Shown: positions 1 to 8,570 of the stretch, piece after piece
Position numbering within the stretch: the stretch's first letter is position 1
How the letters are laid out: each line of letters opens with the position of its first letter
DNA from: CAYRHJ01 sp964424105
GTDB lineage: Bacteria; Planctomycetota; Phycisphaerae; UBA1845
NCBI GenBank assembly: GCA_964424105.1
Contig: CAYRHJ010000030.1
Coordinates: 239,423-303,422 of the forward strand
Direction: 5' to 3'
DNA length: 64,000 bases
Position numbers and translations under genes: made by a program
Notes under the pieces: model-generated
Database searches by the model: none
Told to the model about the DNA's origin: nothing
The model's input: the letters and a program-made list of their open reading frames with translations, nothing else

Positions 1-575
1 TCTCCTGCATCTGTTTCTGAACCATTTGTCGCCGCCCGGAATTCCTCGGCGCCTATCCACAGCAAGCCGCGACGGCGTCTTTCCGAGCCGCGCACGTCAG
101 TAAGCGGTCCGCCATCCATCCCGAGACGCTGCCGGAGCGGTCTTTGACGGAACCCTGCCCGGTTCGATTGGCGCGCCCACACCGCCCGAATGACCGAGTT
201 AGTTTAGGTCGAACCACTATCGTTCCGTGCCATGCTGAAACGCACCCAACGCGTACCAGCCGCACACCGCCCCATTATGTACAGCCCCCACCTTTCATAC
301 AACCGACACCAGCCGGTCCAATTCTCGGATTCTTGGGTTAATTTGTCGGTTCCTTTTCTCGCGGATTCTGAATTCTCCGTGTGCGGGATCGACCGAGGCA
401 AACCCTGTCCAGGCCCGATCGCACATTTCGCTGCCTTCACGATTCCCCACCGATCCGGTTTCGCACAAATTCAGCGGTCGGTGCTCCTACCAAGTCCTTG
501 TTGACAGTCGGCATTGCCATCATAATCACAATGTTATCAAAACTGGTGACACCCCGATTCCGGAGGGAACCCTAC
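1..575. other. Non-coding start of window with one dispersed repeat copy
   Basis: No convincing gene is seen here. The short reading frames lack ribosome binding sites and have arginine- and proline-rich compositions typical of chance frames in G+C-rich DNA. Positions 85-109 carry a copy of the dispersed repeat that elsewhere reads GAGCCGCGACCGTCAGGG followed by AGCGGTC. A TTGACA hexamer at 501-506 is followed by CATAAT at 521-526, but the 14-bp spacer is short, so it is only a weak promoter candidate for the gene at 576. Confidence 0.5.
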
Positions 576-1538
576 ATGCCCACCCCGGTCAAGAACCCGC
601 ATGGCCGCATGAATCGAATCGACGGATTGTTCCTATGTCGGACGGCGTGGATGAAAATCACCGCCATCGGCATCATTTTTATGGCCGGGTGCGCCGTTCC
701 GACGGTCAATCCAAACGACAACGCGCCGGGGCCTGACACCGGTAACGGCGACGAAACCCCATCGCTGGACCCCGATGCCCTCTCGATCACCGAGGGTGAC
801 TGGTACCGACCCCCGGTTCAAACCACCTGGCATTGGCAGCTTCAGCCTGGCGAAACGGGCGGAATAAACGCTGAATATCAGGTCGACTTGTACGATGTTG
901 ACTTGTTTGACGTCTCCGAATCCCAGATCGCCATGCTCCAGGAGCGGGGGATTCGGGTCATTTGCTACTTTTCAGCCGGGTCGTTCGAGGATTTCCGTTC
1001 GGATGCGGATCAGTTTCTATCAGCCGACCTTGGCCTGCCGCTTAGTGATTTCGCAGACGAAAACTGGTTGGACATTCGCTCGATCAACGTCGCCGAGATC
1101 ATGCTTCGCAGGCTGGACCTTGCCGATCAAAAGGGTTGTGACGGCGTCGAGCCGGACAATGTGGACGGCTATCAGAATGATACGGGTTTCAACCTGACCG
1201 CGCTTGATCAGTTGGCCTTCAATCGTTTCATTGCCAACGAATCCCATCGGCGGGGGCTGTCGGTTGGGCTGAAAAACGACCTTGATCAAATTGCTGATCT
1301 GGTCGAATTCTTTGATTTCAGCGTTAACGAGCAATGCCACGAATTTGACGAGTGTGAACTTTTGCAACCGTTCATCCAAGCCGGCAAACCGGTATTCAAT
1401 GCCGAGTACGCCGAGCGCTTCGTGACCAATAATGCTGAACGGGAAATGCTTTGCGACGACGCGCTGGCGGCGGAGTTCAGAACGCTCGTCCTGCCGATCG
1501 ACTTGGATGATTCGTTTCGATTCAGTTGCGATCCTTAG
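576..1538 (+). CDS. GH114-like (endo-alpha-1,4-polygalactosaminidase family) lipoprotein
   Basis: The 320-residue product starts with a 38-residue signal ending in the lipobox-like sequence MAG-C39, so it is probably a lipoprotein. The rest resembles the GH114/TM1410-type TIM barrel: a region around residues 60-100 where a Trp-rich strand leads into LYDVDLFDV, a strand reading IRVICYFSAG, and an acidic motif CDGVEPDNVDGY (about 188-199) whose Asp and Glu are in the place of the family's catalytic acids. GH114 enzymes cut galactosaminoglycan-type exopolysaccharides; that this protein does so is inferred. The start at 576 was chosen because GGAGGG lies 8 bp upstream. The frame is open further 5', but there the composition looks non-coding. 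It stands alone, before a LysM lipoprotein with its own promoter. Confidence 0.75.
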   Translation: MPTPVKNPHGRMNRIDGLFLCRTAWMKITAIGIIFMAGCAVPTVNPNDNAPGPDTGNGDETPSLDPDALSITEGDWYRPPVQTTWHWQLQPGETGGINAEYQVDLYDVDLFDVSESQIAMLQERGIRVICYFSAGSFEDFRSDADQFLSADLGLPLSDFADENWLDIRSINVAEIMLRRLDLADQKGCDGVEPDNVDGYQNDTGFNLTALDQLAFNRFIANESHRRGLSVGLKNDLDQIADLVEFFDFSVNEQCHEFDECELLQPFIQAGKPVFNAEYAERFVTNNAEREMLCDDALAAEFRTLVLPIDLDDSFRFSCDP

Positions 1539-1718
1539 CTCGCCTAACCTGATCAGAGCCGCGACCGGTGAGGGAGCGGTCTTCCGATCTATTCGAAAGG
1601 CAGGTCGGCCGTTGTGTTCAGCGCCCTTCGTTCACCGTTTCCCAACCGATGCCCACGTCTGGCCGGCGCTCGCCGCATTTCATGCGGATGTTAATAATTA
1701 TCCCAAGCGCGATGGTGC

Positions 1719-1746
1719 TTGACACCGGTTCGGGACGTTTTATGAT
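1719..1746 (+). promoter_or_regulatory. Near-consensus sigma-70 type promoter for the LysM lipoprotein
   Basis: TTGACA at 1719-1724 is separated by 16 bp from TATGAT at 1741-1746. The predicted transcript would start near 1753 and give a leader of about 50 nt before the gene at 1806, which also has an AAGGAG site at 1793-1798. Confidence 0.7.
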
Positions 1747-1805
1747 CGCGCCACTTCACACCGCAAGGCGCGGTAGTACTGTTCATTCCCATAAGGAGAA
1801 TTTCC

Positions 1806-2195
1806 ATGTCGCGACGGATTGCCCTGTTGGCCGTGATGGGTGCCGGTTTCTTGTGCGGGTGTCAGAATCAAAAGAAGGACGCCGACGTCGCCTCCGCCCA
1901 GAACGCGTCGATCGACTATGGAGCCCTGCCGCCGGACCTATACTCCTCGTCCTCGAATAACACGGCGTCCGATCCCTATGATTCCGGCGGTGCCTATCCG
2001 GGCGGCGCATCCACTCAAGGCTACGATTCAGCCACGGGGCGAACGCACAAGGTTTCCAAAGGTGACACGCTTTTCGGACTCGCTCGAACGTACTATAACG
2101 ACGCGTCGCGCTGGAAGGATATCTACGCGGCCAATCGAGACACGTTAAGTGATCCCAACAAGCTCCGCGTCGGCCAGGATTTGGTCATTCCGTAG
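1806..2195 (+). CDS. Small LysM-domain lipoprotein
   Basis: The 129-residue protein has a classic lipoprotein signal: two Arg, a hydrophobic stretch, then LCG-C19. A Ser/Asn/Gly/Tyr-rich linker follows to about residue 78. The C-terminal 50 residues form a single LysM domain: HKVSKGDTLFGLAR, then the WKDIYAANRD helix, ending in LRVGQDLVIP. LysM domains bind N-acetylglucosamine polymers such as peptidoglycan, so the likely role is a membrane-anchored cell-wall contact. There is no enzymatic domain. A strong promoter and a strong ribosome binding site suggest high expression. Repeat DNA (1555-1586) separates it from the preceding gene. Confidence 0.85.
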   Translation: MSRRIALLAVMGAGFLCGCQNQKKDADVASAQNASIDYGALPPDLYSSSSNNTASDPYDSGGAYPGGASTQGYDSATGRTHKVSKGDTLFGLARTYYNDASRWKDIYAANRDTLSDPNKLRVGQDLVIP

Positions 2196-2284
2196 GCGCT
2201 CGAACAATACCGGCGCGACCGCCACTTTTCGCGGCGTCTCGTTCGTAATTCCGATGGACGGCCCAATCAACCGTCGGCAATAAC

Positions 2285-4426
2285 ATGGCCGCTCAACAAC
2301 CGCTGACCGATGGGTTCGCCCGCAACGTCAACATGGCGGCAAATTTTGATCTCGACACGCCCGTTCAATATGTACGCGGCGTTGGGCCGGTTCGATCCCG
2401 ACTCCTCGAAAACCTCGGCATCGTCACGGCCCGCGATTTGCTGCATCATTTCCCTTTTCGCTACGAAAAACTTCCACGGTCCACTCCCATCGGACACCTT
2501 GTCGGAGACGAAGTCGCGACGATCATCGCCGAGATCAGAAAAGTAAAATCCCGCGGCCCAGGCGGTGGCGCAAAACCCAGCGTCGTTGTCAACATGGAAG
2601 ACGGAACGGGGCGTTGTCGCGTGCGCTGGTTCAACGCCGCCTACGTCGCGGAACAGCTTCGCGTGGGCGACGTCTTGCGGGTATCCGGAAAAGTCGTAGG
2701 CCTCCAACACATCGCCGAATTCGTTAACCCAACTTTCGAGATACTTGACGATCGAGATGACCCTTTCCAGACCGACGATGATCGATTTGTCCCGGTCTAT
2801 TCAGTCACCGAGGGTATCGACTCCAAGACCCTGCGCAGAATTATCCTCGCTATTCTGCCCCAGGCCGCTTCATCCCTCGTCGAATTCATTCCCGATTCGC
2901 TGCGACGGCTTCGCGAGTTCCCACTGCGTCGCACCGCGGTATTACGACTGCATCAGCCGACCGGTCGAGACGACATCCGCGTCGCCCGCCGACGGCTCGC
3001 TTACGAGGAGCTTCTGTTGCTTCAACTCGGGATCCAAGGCGCCCGACGAACCGCGACGGCAGACCAATCCGCCAAGCCCATTCCAACCCCTGCCAACGTC
3101 CACACGCGAATTCGCGCCCGGCTACCCTTCGAGTTGACCCCAGGTCAAGAATCGGCGGTGCGCGAAATTCTGACCGATCTGGATTCCCAGCGCCCCATGA
3201 ACCGCCTCTTGCAAGGCGACGTCGGATCGGGCAAGACGGCCGTGGCTGTCTACGCCGCCCTGGCCACCATCGCTGAACGCCACCAGGTCTCCATGCTCGC
3301 CCCCACGGAAATCCTGGCCCAACAGCACTTTCAAAAAGTATCGCAATACTTGGACGGCAGCCGCGTACGAGTGGGCCTGCTGACCGGCAACATCAAAACC
3401 GCCGAACGCGCAAGCCTGGTCCGTGCGACAGCCGCCGGCGAGATCGACTGGCTCATCGGCACGCACGCATTGATCGAAAAGGACGTCACCTTCGCCGATC
3501 TCGGGTTGGTCATCATCGACGAACAGCACAAATTCGGCGTTTCCCAACGCATCCGCGCTCGCGGAAAGCAACACACGCCCCACTGTTTGATCATGTCCGC
3601 CACCCCCATTCCGCGCACGTTGGCCATGACCTATTTCGGTGATCTGGATTTTTCCACCATCCCCGATTTGCCCGCAGGGAGACGAACCATTCGCACACAC
3701 CGCGTCCGCTCGTCCGACCTGAGCCGCATGTGGAAGTACGTGGCCGACGGATTGCGTCGGGGAGAGCAAGCCTACGTCGTCTACCCGCTGATCGCGCAAT
3801 CGGAAGCGTTGGAACTGAAGTCAGCCACCGTCGAATTCGAACAACTTCGACAGGGCCCGCTGCGCGAATTCAACATCGGGCTGATCCACGGCAGACTACC
3901 GCCGTCCGAAAAAGACCGCGTCGTCGCCGATTTCCGCCAGGGACGACTGCACGCCCTTGTCTCGACCACCGTGATTGAAGTGGGCGTCGACGTGCCCAAC
4001 GCCACCATGATGGTGATCGAACAGGCCGAACGCTTCGGGCTTAGTCAGCTTCATCAGCTTCGTGGGCGGGTCGGGCGCGGGAGCAAGGAATCGCATTGTT
4101 TTGTCGTCTCGGACGCAGCCGGCGACGTAGCGAACGATCGGTTGGCCGTCCTCTGCAACACCCAGAACGGCTTCGATATTGCGGAACAAGACCTGCGCCT
4201 GCGGGGTCCGGGGGAATTCCTGGGCCTTCGACAGCACGGAATACCCGAATTGAAGGTCGCGGACTTGACGCAGGACGTTGACCTTCTAAATGACGCCCGC
4301 AATGACGCAGCCTCGATATTGGAATCAGATCCGGGTCTGCAAAACGCCATACACACCCCCATTCGGCAAGAACTCGCCCGCCGGTTCGGCTCCGCGCCGT
4401 TCGTTTCAGCCCTCGCCAGGGCATAA
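2285..4426 (+). CDS. recG: ATP-dependent DNA helicase RecG
   Basis: RecG remodels stalled replication forks and branched recombination intermediates. The 713-residue product has the N-terminal wedge/OB domain (helix-hairpin-like VRGVGPVRSRLLENLGI near residues 29-45, and an OB fold to about 150). Two helicase domains follow, with Walker A GDVGSGKT (about 313), DEQHKFG (about 410), SATPIPRTLAMT, and motif VI QLRGRVGRG (about 590). The length is normal for the family. No good ribosome binding site is seen at 2285; Met17 at 2333, just before the conserved region, is an alternative start. The next gene, mutM, is also a DNA-repair gene, 115 bp downstream on the same strand. Confidence 0.97.
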   Translation: MAAQQPLTDGFARNVNMAANFDLDTPVQYVRGVGPVRSRLLENLGIVTARDLLHHFPFRYEKLPRSTPIGHLVGDEVATIIAEIRKVKSRGPGGGAKPSVVVNMEDGTGRCRVRWFNAAYVAEQLRVGDVLRVSGKVVGLQHIAEFVNPTFEILDDRDDPFQTDDDRFVPVYSVTEGIDSKTLRRIILAILPQAASSLVEFIPDSLRRLREFPLRRTAVLRLHQPTGRDDIRVARRRLAYEELLLLQLGIQGARRTATADQSAKPIPTPANVHTRIRARLPFELTPGQESAVREILTDLDSQRPMNRLLQGDVGSGKTAVAVYAALATIAERHQVSMLAPTEILAQQHFQKVSQYLDGSRVRVGLLTGNIKTAERASLVRATAAGEIDWLIGTHALIEKDVTFADLGLVIIDEQHKFGVSQRIRARGKQHTPHCLIMSATPIPRTLAMTYFGDLDFSTIPDLPAGRRTIRTHRVRSSDLSRMWKYVADGLRRGEQAYVVYPLIAQSEALELKSATVEFEQLRQGPLREFNIGLIHGRLPPSEKDRVVADFRQGRLHALVSTTVIEVGVDVPNATMMVIEQAERFGLSQLHQLRGRVGRGSKESHCFVVSDAAGDVANDRLAVLCNTQNGFDIAEQDLRLRGPGEFLGLRQHGIPELKVADLTQDVDLLNDARNDAASILESDPGLQNAIHTPIRQELARRFGSAPFVSALARA

Positions 4427-4541
4427 TGCCCCAGCCATTTCCAAGCCCTGCCCAATCTTGCGTCATCGCCGTTCCGTCCGACAATGGAACGGTTGGCTAC
4501 CTGTCGATCCAGAATGACAAAAAGGCCCGCAAGAGTTCATC

Positions 4542-5528
4542 ATGCCCGAACTTCCAGAAGCCGAAGCGATCGCCCGATACCTCCAGACGCGGGTCGCGGG
4601 CCAAACGATTCGCGAGATTCGCGTGCTCCGCAGGGACGTGATTCGACGTCGAGACTTCTCCTGCAAATCGCTGAGTCAAACCAGCATCTACGCGGTCCAC
4701 CGTCGGGGAAAACGCGTCGTATTCGATTTGGATTCAGGTCGACGAATCGTCGTCGCATTGGGCATGACCGGTCGTCTGACGGTAGAAGCCGTTTCTACTC
4801 CGTTGCAGCCGCACACCCATCTGCGGATTCGGCTGAAAGACAACGACCAGGAGATTCGGTTCCAGGACGTTCGGCGGTTCGGAGGCGTATGGCTGTTGGA
4901 TGCATCTGTTGTATCGGACGAGGCGCATAGACCGTCGCCGTCCCACACCCGCACGCCGCCCCCAAAATCAACGTCCGACAAACTGCCCGGCGATCGACAA
5001 ACACCCAGGGTTGACGCGAGCAACAAGCCCAGCGACAGAATTGGCCGTACCAACAGGGCGTCGAGAGGTCGCCATTCCAAATCATCGAATCCCTTGGAAA
5101 ACCTTGGACCCGAACCACTTGAAATCCGCCTGCCACGCTTTGTGACGCTACTGAACCGTCGCCGGCAAATCAAGGCCCTGCTGATGGACCAACGCATGAT
5201 CGCGGGATTGGGAAACATCTATTGCGATGAAGCGCTGCATCGCGCCGGAATCCACCCACTCGCTCAAGCCGCCGACTTGGCTCACGAACAGGTGCGAGCG
5301 CTGTTGCGGGCCATCCGCGACGTGTTACGCTCAGCCATCCAATTCGACGGTTCGACGATTCTTGACTACCGCGGAGCGGACGGACGACCGGGCGGTTTCC
5401 AAACCCGGCATCGCGTCTATGGCCAAGAAGGAAAACCCTGCCGCCGATGTCGAACGCCCATTCTTCGCATTCAAGCCGCGGGACGTTCCACGCACTTTTG
5501 CCTGACCTGCCAACCGGAACGGTCATAG
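4542..5528 (+). CDS. mutM: Formamidopyrimidine-DNA glycosylase with a large internal insertion
   Basis: Fpg/MutM removes oxidised purines such as 8-oxoguanine and nicks the abasic site. The start is fixed by the N-terminal MPELPEAE, because Pro2 and Glu3 must be terminal for catalysis. Other landmarks are the catalytic Lys in HRRGKRVVFDL, the void-filling loop DVRRFGG, the H2TH region with GLGNIYCDEALHRAGIHP, and the C-terminal zinc finger (CRRC, then CLTC, with the Arg of GRSTHFC). The protein has 328 residues against about 270 usually. The excess is a Pro/Ser/Arg-rich stretch of roughly 65 residues (about 124-188) between the VRRFGGVWLLD strand and LGPEPLE. It keeps the frame and does not resemble the intergenic repeats of this window. 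Confidence 0.95.
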   Translation: MPELPEAEAIARYLQTRVAGQTIREIRVLRRDVIRRRDFSCKSLSQTSIYAVHRRGKRVVFDLDSGRRIVVALGMTGRLTVEAVSTPLQPHTHLRIRLKDNDQEIRFQDVRRFGGVWLLDASVVSDEAHRPSPSHTRTPPPKSTSDKLPGDRQTPRVDASNKPSDRIGRTNRASRGRHSKSSNPLENLGPEPLEIRLPRFVTLLNRRRQIKALLMDQRMIAGLGNIYCDEALHRAGIHPLAQAADLAHEQVRALLRAIRDVLRSAIQFDGSTILDYRGADGRPGGFQTRHRVYGQEGKPCRRCRTPILRIQAAGRSTHFCLTCQPERS

Positions 5529-5706
5529 CGTCTGAACAAATCGGGCCTCCATATTCGCATTCCCGCCAGTCGCCAGCGTCAACGCCCCAGGGCGCGTCAT
5601 TGACCGGATCATGTCAAACTTCCAACGGTGTCGGGCAGGCGATTGCAAATCCCACTGGCATTTCGCCACAGGCCCAGGTGCGCGCCCCCGCCATTCATCG
5701 CGTCAT

Positions 5707-6867
5707 CTATTCCCGATGCACGAATCGGATGGCCTGCTTGACCACGCTGAAATGATCCTCGCCCATCAACGCGTATCGATCCACCGTAACGCCCGTGAAT
5801 CCGCATTCCGCCAGTTCCCGCACGACCCGGACCAACCCAGGCCCATCGACACCAGCCGTCAGCATGACGGTCGCTTCCGTGTGCGGCCCATTTCCGCCCA
5901 CTTGGTTCAATTCCAGCGCGACGGCTGAACAATCGCGTTGGGTTATCGCGTCGTGGCCGGCACGAAGATTCCGCAAGCCGCCTAGCTTCATCGAGCCGAA
6001 TGTGGCACGAAACTCGCCGACGTCGTTTACGTATAGACCGATTCGACCACTGAATTGCTCCGTCAGCGTTGAAACGAACGATCGCTGTTCATTGCAGCGA
6101 TGACGCACGTAACGATCCAGATTTTCGTTCCGCGAAAACAGATCGTCGATGGAAACGTCTGACCCGTAGCCACCCGCACGGCGGCGATTCAACCATGTTC
6201 CCAACGCATTTTTCGCAAGCGAGGCATCGATCCCGGCGCGGGTCGCGGCTTGTTGACACGATTCGCAAAAGCACACGCCCAAACCGCGATTGAACGACGG
6301 ATCTGAATTCATCGACAGTGAATCGCCGTCCAGCAAATCGTGGTCGAAGAGCGCACAGACCCCGTGCAACTCGATCGATTCCGGTTCATGTTGCGCTAAG
6401 ACATCCGAAATCATCGCCCGCAGAAATGCCGTCACATCGGGGTTGATCGGGCACAAACATCCCGGTGATCGGTCTCCGAACGCCGAACAAAAAGCTGCAA
6501 ATGGATGACGTTCTGCCATTCGCCCGATGCGATTTGTCGCGAAGGCCAGCCGCACGCTCAGCTTTCGCTCCCGGCACGTTTCAACAATTCGGGCCACCGG
6601 ATCGCGGGTCTTGATCCAGTCCGCCGTCAGCGGCTTGCATCGCGTGGACCCGTATTCCGACTCCCGTGGCTGAAAATACAACCCGCCCTCGCTACGGAAC
6701 ACCAGCGGCCCGCTTGATACAATTCGACGCAATTGAACAACCGGACCCCCGGCTGCTACGACCGTGATCCCATCGATACCGACCTCGCCTTGGAGGCGAT
6801 CGAGCGTTTCCCGGACGCCCTCTTGTTCCAGGTCCCACGGGTCACATAGCAGGTAAACCGAAAACAT
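5707..6867 (-). CDS. Unknown protein, possibly a glycosidase-like TIM barrel
   Basis: I do not recognise a named family. The 386-residue product has no signal peptide. It alternates hydrophobic strands and helices in a way that suggests a TIM barrel: VYLLCDPWDLE at the start, IDGITVVAA, RKLSVRLAFATN, SIELHGVCALFDHD, and GLYVNDVGEF. Near the middle is GVCFCESCQQAA, a Cys-rich helix start of the kind I associate with uncharacterised bacterial proteins of the alpha-amylase-like superfamily. Several Cys suggest a cytoplasmic metal site. An ATG at 6867 was preferred to the TTG at 6900 because the protein fold starts there. It lies downstream of hutF on the same strand, after a 400-bp repeat-rich gap, so it is probably a separate transcript. 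Confidence 0.7.
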   Translation of the reverse strand: MFSVYLLCDPWDLEQEGVRETLDRLQGEVGIDGITVVAAGGPVVQLRRIVSSGPLVFRSEGGLYFQPRESEYGSTRCKPLTADWIKTRDPVARIVETCRERKLSVRLAFATNRIGRMAERHPFAAFCSAFGDRSPGCLCPINPDVTAFLRAMISDVLAQHEPESIELHGVCALFDHDLLDGDSLSMNSDPSFNRGLGVCFCESCQQAATRAGIDASLAKNALGTWLNRRRAGGYGSDVSIDDLFSRNENLDRYVRHRCNEQRSFVSTLTEQFSGRIGLYVNDVGEFRATFGSMKLGGLRNLRAGHDAITQRDCSAVALELNQVGGNGPHTEATVMLTAGVDGPGLVRVVRELAECGFTGVTVDRYALMGEDHFSVVKQAIRFVHRE

Positions 6868-7274
6868 ACCCGCCCATGATACGCAACGAACGAGCGACAA
6901 TCAAAACCGCGGGTACACTCCAAAGCCGGATTCAGGTCGGTAGACGGGTGCCCCATGACCCTTGGAGTTCGTAGCGCGGATATCACCCGCCTCTTCAACA
7001 GCGCCGCGACCGTCAGGGAGCGGTCTTCCCGGGGTGCCCCATCCATCGCGCAGCGATGGGTGGGGTCTCGATGATCAGAACGAGACGGGTGGCCCACCTC
7101 CTTTGGAGGTGGGGGACCCGATGACGACAACGCAAACGAGCCGCGAGCGCAAAGCGAGCGGTCGCCCGCGGAGCACATGCAACTCCAATCCACGACCGCC
7201 GGCATCGTCACTCCGGCGAAGACGCCGTCACTCCGGCGAAAGCCGGAGTCCAGGAAACCGCAGTGCCGGCAAGC
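6868..7274. repeat. Intergenic cluster of four dispersed repeat families
   Basis: This gap holds no gene but at least five repeat copies in tandem order. 7002-7029 is the GCCGCGACCGTCAGGG-AGCGGTC element. 7034-7066 is a palindrome around CCCATCCATCGCGCAGCGATGGG. 7087-7125 is the CCCACCTCC-TTT-GGAGGTGGG palindrome with flank GGACCCGATGAC. 7138-7163 is GAGCCGCGAGCGC-AAAGCGAGCGGTC. 7207-7253 is a double ACTCCGGCGAA-AGCCGGAGT palindrome. Each recurs elsewhere in this window (20.6 kb, 35.2 kb, 42.2 kb, 58.6 kb). Confidence 0.8.
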
Positions 7275-8570
7275 TCAATTCAATCCATCTATCCACTTGC
7301 CCCCAACACATGTGCCATTGACCACCCGCCCATCGCAACCGAACACGAACGCCGCCAACAGCGTCTCCGAACTCCATCCGTGCAGTTGAACGTGATTCAA
7401 GTCAATCGCGATGAAGTCAGCCCATTTGCCCGTGCTGATCGTGCCGGCGTTGACTTTCAAGGATCGAGCTCCGTATGAAGTCGCCGCCCGAAACAGACCG
7501 GCTGCTACGTCACCCTCCCCCGTCTGGCAGACGCCTCTTCGCTCATATCGCAATCTTTGCACATATTCAAGCCAACGCATCTCTTCATTGAAATCGATCC
7601 GCACGTTCGAATCGCTGCCCAGGCACACGTGTGCACCTTCCGTCCACATCCGTGCGATGGCCGGGACACCGTCAGCCAGGTTTCCCTCCGTCGTCGGGCA
7701 GATGCACACATTCCCCCCCGCATCGATGAATCGCGTCATGTCGTCCTTCTGCGTGTGTGTGCAATGAACAGCCGTAAACTCGTCGCCGAGGCTTAATCGT
7801 TCCAGCAGCAGCTCCATGGGCCGGGCTTTGTATTTCAACAGGCAGGTGTCGATCTCGCGATTTTGCTCTTCGACGTGCATGTGAAAGGGCAAGTCGCCGG
7901 CACGCGCCCTTTGATGAATCCGAACGATGTCATCGATCGACACCGCCCGAATACTGTGGGCCACCAACCCCTGCGACTGCGTCGGTCCATCCAGTATTCC
8001 GCCGATCCGTTCCACCTGGGCTAAATAGGCCTCGACGGATTCAGTGCCGAATCGACGCTGCGCCCGTTCGAGCGGTTGATCGATGTCGCCCGTCAAGTAG
8101 CATGCATTCAGGAGCACCATACGAATCCCCGCCTTCCGCGCCGCCGACAGGACGACCTCGTCCAATCCATTCCCCGCGCAAGATTCGTCATGATGAAAAT
8201 AATGAAACTCGCCCACCGTCGTAATGCCCGCCCGCAACATCTCCACAAAACAACGCCGGCAGGTGTCATGAAAATCGCACGTCGACAGATGCTCCGCGAG
8301 GTCGTACATCTCCTTCCGCCACGACCAAAACGTCCCCGCCTTTTTCGGATATCGTTCCGCCTGCCCCCGCAATCCTCGCTGAAATGCGTGCGAATGCGCG
8401 TTGATCATGCCCGGCAATAATGCACACCCTTCCAGCCGCTCCGCATCCTCCACACCCAGCCGACCGACCCGCCCGATCGTCCCGTCGTCCAGAATCTCAA
8501 CTTGCACGCCCGTCTCAAACCGCTCGCTCACGTAGGTCAGGTCGGCTTCCACCGTCCGAGCGCCGTTCAC
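7275..8570 (-). CDS. hutF: Formimidoylglutamate deiminase (HutF)
   Basis: HutF is an amidohydrolase that turns N-formimidoyl-L-glutamate, the product of HutI, into N-formyl-L-glutamate and ammonia. The 431-residue sequence has the family signature NAHSHAFQRGLRG for the first metal-binding His pair. It then has GEFHYFHHD, the FHMHVEEQ motif with the third His, the AVHCTHT segment, and LGSDSNVRIDFNEEMR with the catalytic Asp. The GTG start overlaps the hutI stop by four bases (GTGA), so the two are translationally coupled. HutF rather than HutG-type formimidoylglutamase indicates the two-step route, which would also need an N-formylglutamate amidohydrolase not found in this window. Confidence 0.93.
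   Translation of the reverse strand: MNGARTVEADLTYVSERFETGVQVEILDDGTIGRVGRLGVEDAERLEGCALLPGMINAHSHAFQRGLRGQAERYPKKAGTFWSWRKEMYDLAEHLSTCDFHDTCRRCFVEMLRAGITTVGEFHYFHHDESCAGNGLDEVVLSAARKAGIRMVLLNACYLTGDIDQPLERAQRRFGTESVEAYLAQVERIGGILDGPTQSQGLVAHSIRAVSIDDIVRIHQRARAGDLPFHMHVEEQNREIDTCLLKYKARPMELLLERLSLGDEFTAVHCTHTQKDDMTRFIDAGGNVCICPTTEGNLADGVPAIARMWTEGAHVCLGSDSNVRIDFNEEMRWLEYVQRLRYERRGVCQTGEGDVAAGLFRAATSYGARSLKVNAGTISTGKWADFIAIDLNHVQLHGWSSETLLAAFVFGCDGRVVNGTCVGGKWIDGLN

Noticed and set aside
381..575. Longer N terminus for the GH114-like gene
   Set aside because: The ATG at 576 has an excellent ribosome binding site and the upstream codons look random.
3122..3799. 225-codon frame antisense to recG
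   Set aside because: It is the shadow of a clear RecG coding region and has no ribosome binding site or family resemblance.
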